Source: Neisseria sicca 4320
GTDB lineage: Bacteria; Pseudomonadota; Gammaproteobacteria; Burkholderiales; Neisseriaceae
Reading direction: 5' to 3'
Assembly (NCBI RefSeq): GCF_000193735.1
Contig: NZ_AEPF01000148.1
Location: forward strand, 1 to 43,377
Length of the DNA: 43,377 bases
The translations under genes were made by a program, and so were the position numbers. The notes under the pieces are model-generated. The model made no database searches. It saw only the letters and a list, made by a program, of their open reading frames with translations, and was not told where the DNA came from. Within the stretch, counting starts at the first letter, position 1. Every line of letters begins with the position of its first letter. Below are positions 43,359 to 43,377 of the stretch, piece by piece.

Positions 43359-43377
43359 TATAGTGGATTAACTTTCA
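43359..43377 (+). repeat. Edge of a Correia element, cut by the window end
   Basis: TATAGTGGATTAACTTTCA: the CREE terminal repeat plus a few inner bases. The rest lies beyond the window. Confidence 0.7.

Overview
The window is chromosomal DNA of a Neisseria (Betaproteobacteria, Neisseriaceae). The clearest sign is dozens of copies of the 12-bp DNA uptake sequence (DUS) AGGTCGTCTGAA or close variants, mostly as inverted pairs behind genes. This is the dialect I associate with the N. mucosa/sicca side of the genus; meningococci and gonococci use ATGCCGTCTGAA. Three complete Correia elements (CREE), the edge of a fourth, and a pair of dRS3 repeats support the genus. An intact mreB-mreC-mreD-mrdA-rodA cluster is present. 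As far as I recall, mreB is absent from the coccoid pathogens, so a rod-shaped Neisseria is likely. I do not assign a species.

Layout. 1-1.9 kb: a small secreted protein, an orphan Imm49-like immunity gene with a possible toxin-end remnant before it, and a well-formed candidate small RNA. 1.9-8.2 kb (minus strand): rsuA, a methyltransferase, gatB, a VirK/YbjX (DUF535) gene, gatA and gatC. 8.4-14.7 kb (plus): mreBCD-mrdA-rodA and a MarC-family membrane protein. 15-17.4 kb: cysJ without cysI, then a repeat-rich spacer in which a CREE seems to have split a small gene. 17.4-21.6 kb (minus): pgm, a neutral zinc metallopeptidase, a small cysteine protein and hom. 22-27.4 kb: an Mth938-like protein, tpx, a frameshifted small membrane protein after hemF, hemF, glyA, an unknown protein and sotB. 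27.6-32.7 kb: rarA, dRS3 repeats, an AT-rich unknown membrane protein, a cysteine lipoprotein, and thrC with a tiny overlapping membrane ORF. 32.9-36 kb: yhbY diverging from rlmE-ftsH. 36.4-43.4 kb: trxB, hemB, a lipoprotein, a small membrane protein, an OFA-family transporter and a YdgA-like (DUF945) protein.

Most genes are housekeeping: Asn/Gln-tRNA amidation (GatCAB), cell elongation, the aspartate-family pathway (hom, thrC), glycine/one-carbon metabolism (glyA), haem synthesis (hemB, hemF), thiol redox (trxB, tpx, cysJ), rRNA modification (rsuA, rlmE, yhbY) and membrane proteolysis (ftsH). I do not see a large undescribed system. The more novel items are small: the candidate sRNA with two UUUUCCCC motifs, two unlinked envelope proteins sharing a four-cysteine pattern, two tiny membrane ORFs coupled to hemF and thrC, the CREE-split cysteine gene, and the orphan immunity gene.
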